Positions 62,678-64,000 of a stretch of DNA of 64,000 nucleotides are shown here, in pieces. The DNA comes from Kriegella sp965368185 (lineage in GTDB: Bacteria; Bacteroidota; Bacteroidia; Flavobacteriales; Flavobacteriaceae), in the NCBI GenBank assembly GCA_965368185.1, contig CBDULZ010000001.1, positions 62,001 through 126,000 of the forward strand, written 5' to 3'. The position numbers were made by a program, and so were the translations under genes. The notes under the pieces are model-generated. The model did not search any database. It was not told the origin of the DNA and saw nothing but the letters and a program-made list of their open reading frames with translations. The stretch's first letter is position 1, and each line of letters starts with the position of its first letter.

Positions 62678-63889
62678 ATGAAAATATTTATTACACTATT
62701 TTTTATTGGCACCGTGCTTCTAACGCCTATTGAAACTAAAGAAAACACTATGGTAAAAGGCATACTTTATTCCGATGGCGGAACGGTCTCCGTTGCGCTT
62801 TCGGGCGACAGGATCATCGGTATCGAACGCACTGCGGATGACGACCAGGATCCCGGTCTTTACGTTGCCCCGGGGCTTATCGACATACAGATCAACGGCT
62901 ATATGGGCGTTGACTTTTCGGGTCCCGATCTTACCGTCGAAGGGGTCAAAAAAGCGACCAGGGCACTTTGGAAGGCCGGGGTGACCTCCTATTTCCCCAC
63001 CATCATTACCAGTGACATTGCCCTGATCAAAAAGAACTTCGCCATTTTGGCGGAGGCCAGAAAAGACCCCGAGATCGGTATGTCCATTCCCGGTTTCCAT
63101 CTCGAAGGCCCCTACATCTCCCCGGTCAAGGGCTTCCGTGGGGCACATCTGGAAAAATATATCAAGGATCCCGATTGGGAAGAATTCCGGGCCATACAAA
63201 GGGCGGCCGACAACGGTATCGTATTGATTACACTGGCCCCGGAGCTCGAGGGGGCCATCCCTTTCATCAGAAAATGTGTCGACAGCGGGGTAGTCGTATC
63301 CCTTGGGCACCATAACGGCTCCGCCTCCGACGTTCAAAAGGCGGTCGATGCCGGGGCAAAAATGGCCACCCATTTGGGCAACGGATGCGCCAACGAAATA
63401 AACCGGCACCATAATCCGTTATGGCCACAGCTTTCCAACGATGCAATTACAGCCAGTATCATAGCCGACGGTTTCCATCTGACCAAAGAGGAGGTACGTA
63501 GTTTTTATAAGGCCAAAGGCGTGGAAAAAACCGTTCTGGTGTCCGATGCGCTCGATCTGGCAGGCCTACCCCCCGGTGAATATACCCGTGGCGAGCGTAC
63601 CTTATTGTTGACACCGAACGTGGTCAAACTGCCCAAGGAAAACGTATTGGCCGGCGCCGCCTCGCCCATCAGCAAATGTGTCGGGGTCATGATGGACTAT
63701 ACCCAGTGTACGCTGAAAGATGGTATCCAAATGGCAAGCACCAACCCAGCCGAACTGTTCACGCTAGAAGATATCGGAAGCATACAACAGGGCAAACGCG
63801 CCGACCTTATCGTGTTTACAATGGAAAACAAACAGATGAATATAGAAAAGACCTATGTCTCAGGACAATTGGTATACGCCCAAGACTAG
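62678..63889 (+). CDS. N-acetylglucosamine-6-phosphate deacetylase-like amidohydrolase with signal peptide
   Basis: 403 residues. The first about 24 residues look like a signal peptide (IFITLFFIGTVLLTPIETK); an in-frame ATG at 62750 would give a cytoplasmic enzyme of normal length. Amidohydrolase motifs: VAPGLIDIQINGYMGVDF, FHLEGPYISPVKGFRGAH (metal Glu), VSLGHHNGSASDV (His), MATHLGNGCANEINRHHNPLW (His) and VSDALDLAGLPPGEY (Asp). The usual THLFNAM box of NagA is replaced by THLGNGC, so the substrate may differ from GlcNAc-6-phosphate. Codons from about 62760 on are clearly richer in G+C than those upstream. Confidence 0.82.
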   Translation: MKIFITLFFIGTVLLTPIETKENTMVKGILYSDGGTVSVALSGDRIIGIERTADDDQDPGLYVAPGLIDIQINGYMGVDFSGPDLTVEGVKKATRALWKAGVTSYFPTIITSDIALIKKNFAILAEARKDPEIGMSIPGFHLEGPYISPVKGFRGAHLEKYIKDPDWEEFRAIQRAADNGIVLITLAPELEGAIPFIRKCVDSGVVVSLGHHNGSASDVQKAVDAGAKMATHLGNGCANEINRHHNPLWPQLSNDAITASIIADGFHLTKEEVRSFYKAKGVEKTVLVSDALDLAGLPPGEYTRGERTLLLTPNVVKLPKENVLAGAASPISKCVGVMMDYTQCTLKDGIQMASTNPAELFTLEDIGSIQQGKRADLIVFTMENKQMNIEKTYVSGQLVYAQD

Positions 63890-63892
63890 CTT

Positions 63893-64000
63893 ATGAAAAA
63901 TAGTTCCGCACGAAAAAAAATCATCCTTGCGCTGAGCGCCATCGGTCCCGGCCTGTTCTTGATCGGCTACAATATTGGCACGGGTAGCGTGACCACCATG
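63893..64000 (+). CDS. Nramp-family transporter, N-terminal fragment (cut by window end)
   Basis: 36 codons visible. A basic start (KNSSARKK) is followed by ALSAIGPGLFLIGYNIGTGSVTTM, which matches the first helix of Nramp/MntH-like metal transporters (GPG...IGTG pattern). It lies 3 bp after the nagA-like stop and shares its higher G+C, so it belongs to the same operon. Substrate cannot be judged from this fragment. Confidence 0.7.
   Translation, partial: MKNSSARKKIILALSAIGPGLFLIGYNIGTGSVTTM

Noticed and set aside
62720..63412. 230-codon minus-strand open frame opposite the nagA-like gene
   Set aside because: Shadow frame produced by the high G+C of the sense gene, which has clear amidohydrolase motifs.

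Overview
The window reads as chromosome of a marine-type member of the Flavobacteriaceae (phylum Bacteroidota). The support is: a moderately AT-rich genome; TonB-dependent receptors with an N-terminal carboxypeptidase-regulatory domain; DUF4252, DUF5074 and SatD/DUF3307 genes; an rpsF-rpsR-rplI operon without ssb or priB; a phosphoserine phosphatase/phosphoglycerate dehydrogenase fusion; and repeated use of the Bacteroidota -7 promoter box TAnnTTTG with almost no Shine-Dalgarno sequences. I saw no rRNA, tRNA, CRISPR array or intact insertion sequence.

Layout. 0-34 kb is mostly housekeeping: an Oar-like receptor, the S6/S18/L9 operon, a LytTR response regulator, priA, a DUF2147-yihY-nadC operon, rlmH, the serB-serA fusion, a SatD/DUF3307 pair behind a tandem-repeat regulatory region, rdgB, a DEAD-box helicase with a structured leader, a GH13 lipoprotein, trmH, a sirtuin, purB, an MscS channel, an ECF sigma/anti-sigma/DUF4252 operon with a readable ECF promoter, and two tandem S41 peptidase lipoproteins. 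At 31.1-34.3 kb a cobalamin riboswitch controls a BtuB-type receptor and a DUF5074 beta-propeller lipoprotein. A BtuF/BtuC/BtuD-like ABC importer lies at 43.2-46.2 kb on the other strand.

Between these two halves of a likely corrinoid system lies an accessory stretch (about 34.4-42.5 kb). All its genes are on the minus strand and its intergenic gaps are long. It holds a small lipoprotein, an XRE regulator with a membrane protein, an OmpA-like inner-membrane protein, a five-gene SDR/SDR/membrane/AraC/epimerase operon with a candidate AraC operator, and a cupin. Imperfect 33-bp direct repeats bracket about 6 kb of it.

46-56 kb returns to housekeeping: rmuC, an unassigned small membrane protein, an acyl-CoA thioesterase, the oxidative pentose-phosphate genes zwf-pgl with gnd divergent, a TPR hybrid histidine kinase, a small GIY-YIG protein and a guanine-deaminase-type enzyme. 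The right end (56.3-64 kb) looks like a glycoside-utilisation locus: a stand-alone TonB receptor divergent from two Tat-exported Gfo/Idh/MocA oxidoreductases, a DUF1080 (3-keto-glycoside hydrolase type) lipoprotein, an NagA-like deacetylase with an apparent signal peptide and more GC-rich body, and the first codons of an Nramp-like transporter cut by the window edge. The least ordinary items are this last locus, the tandem-repeat satD control region, the missing canonical start of the btuD-like gene, and the repeat-bracketed accessory block.
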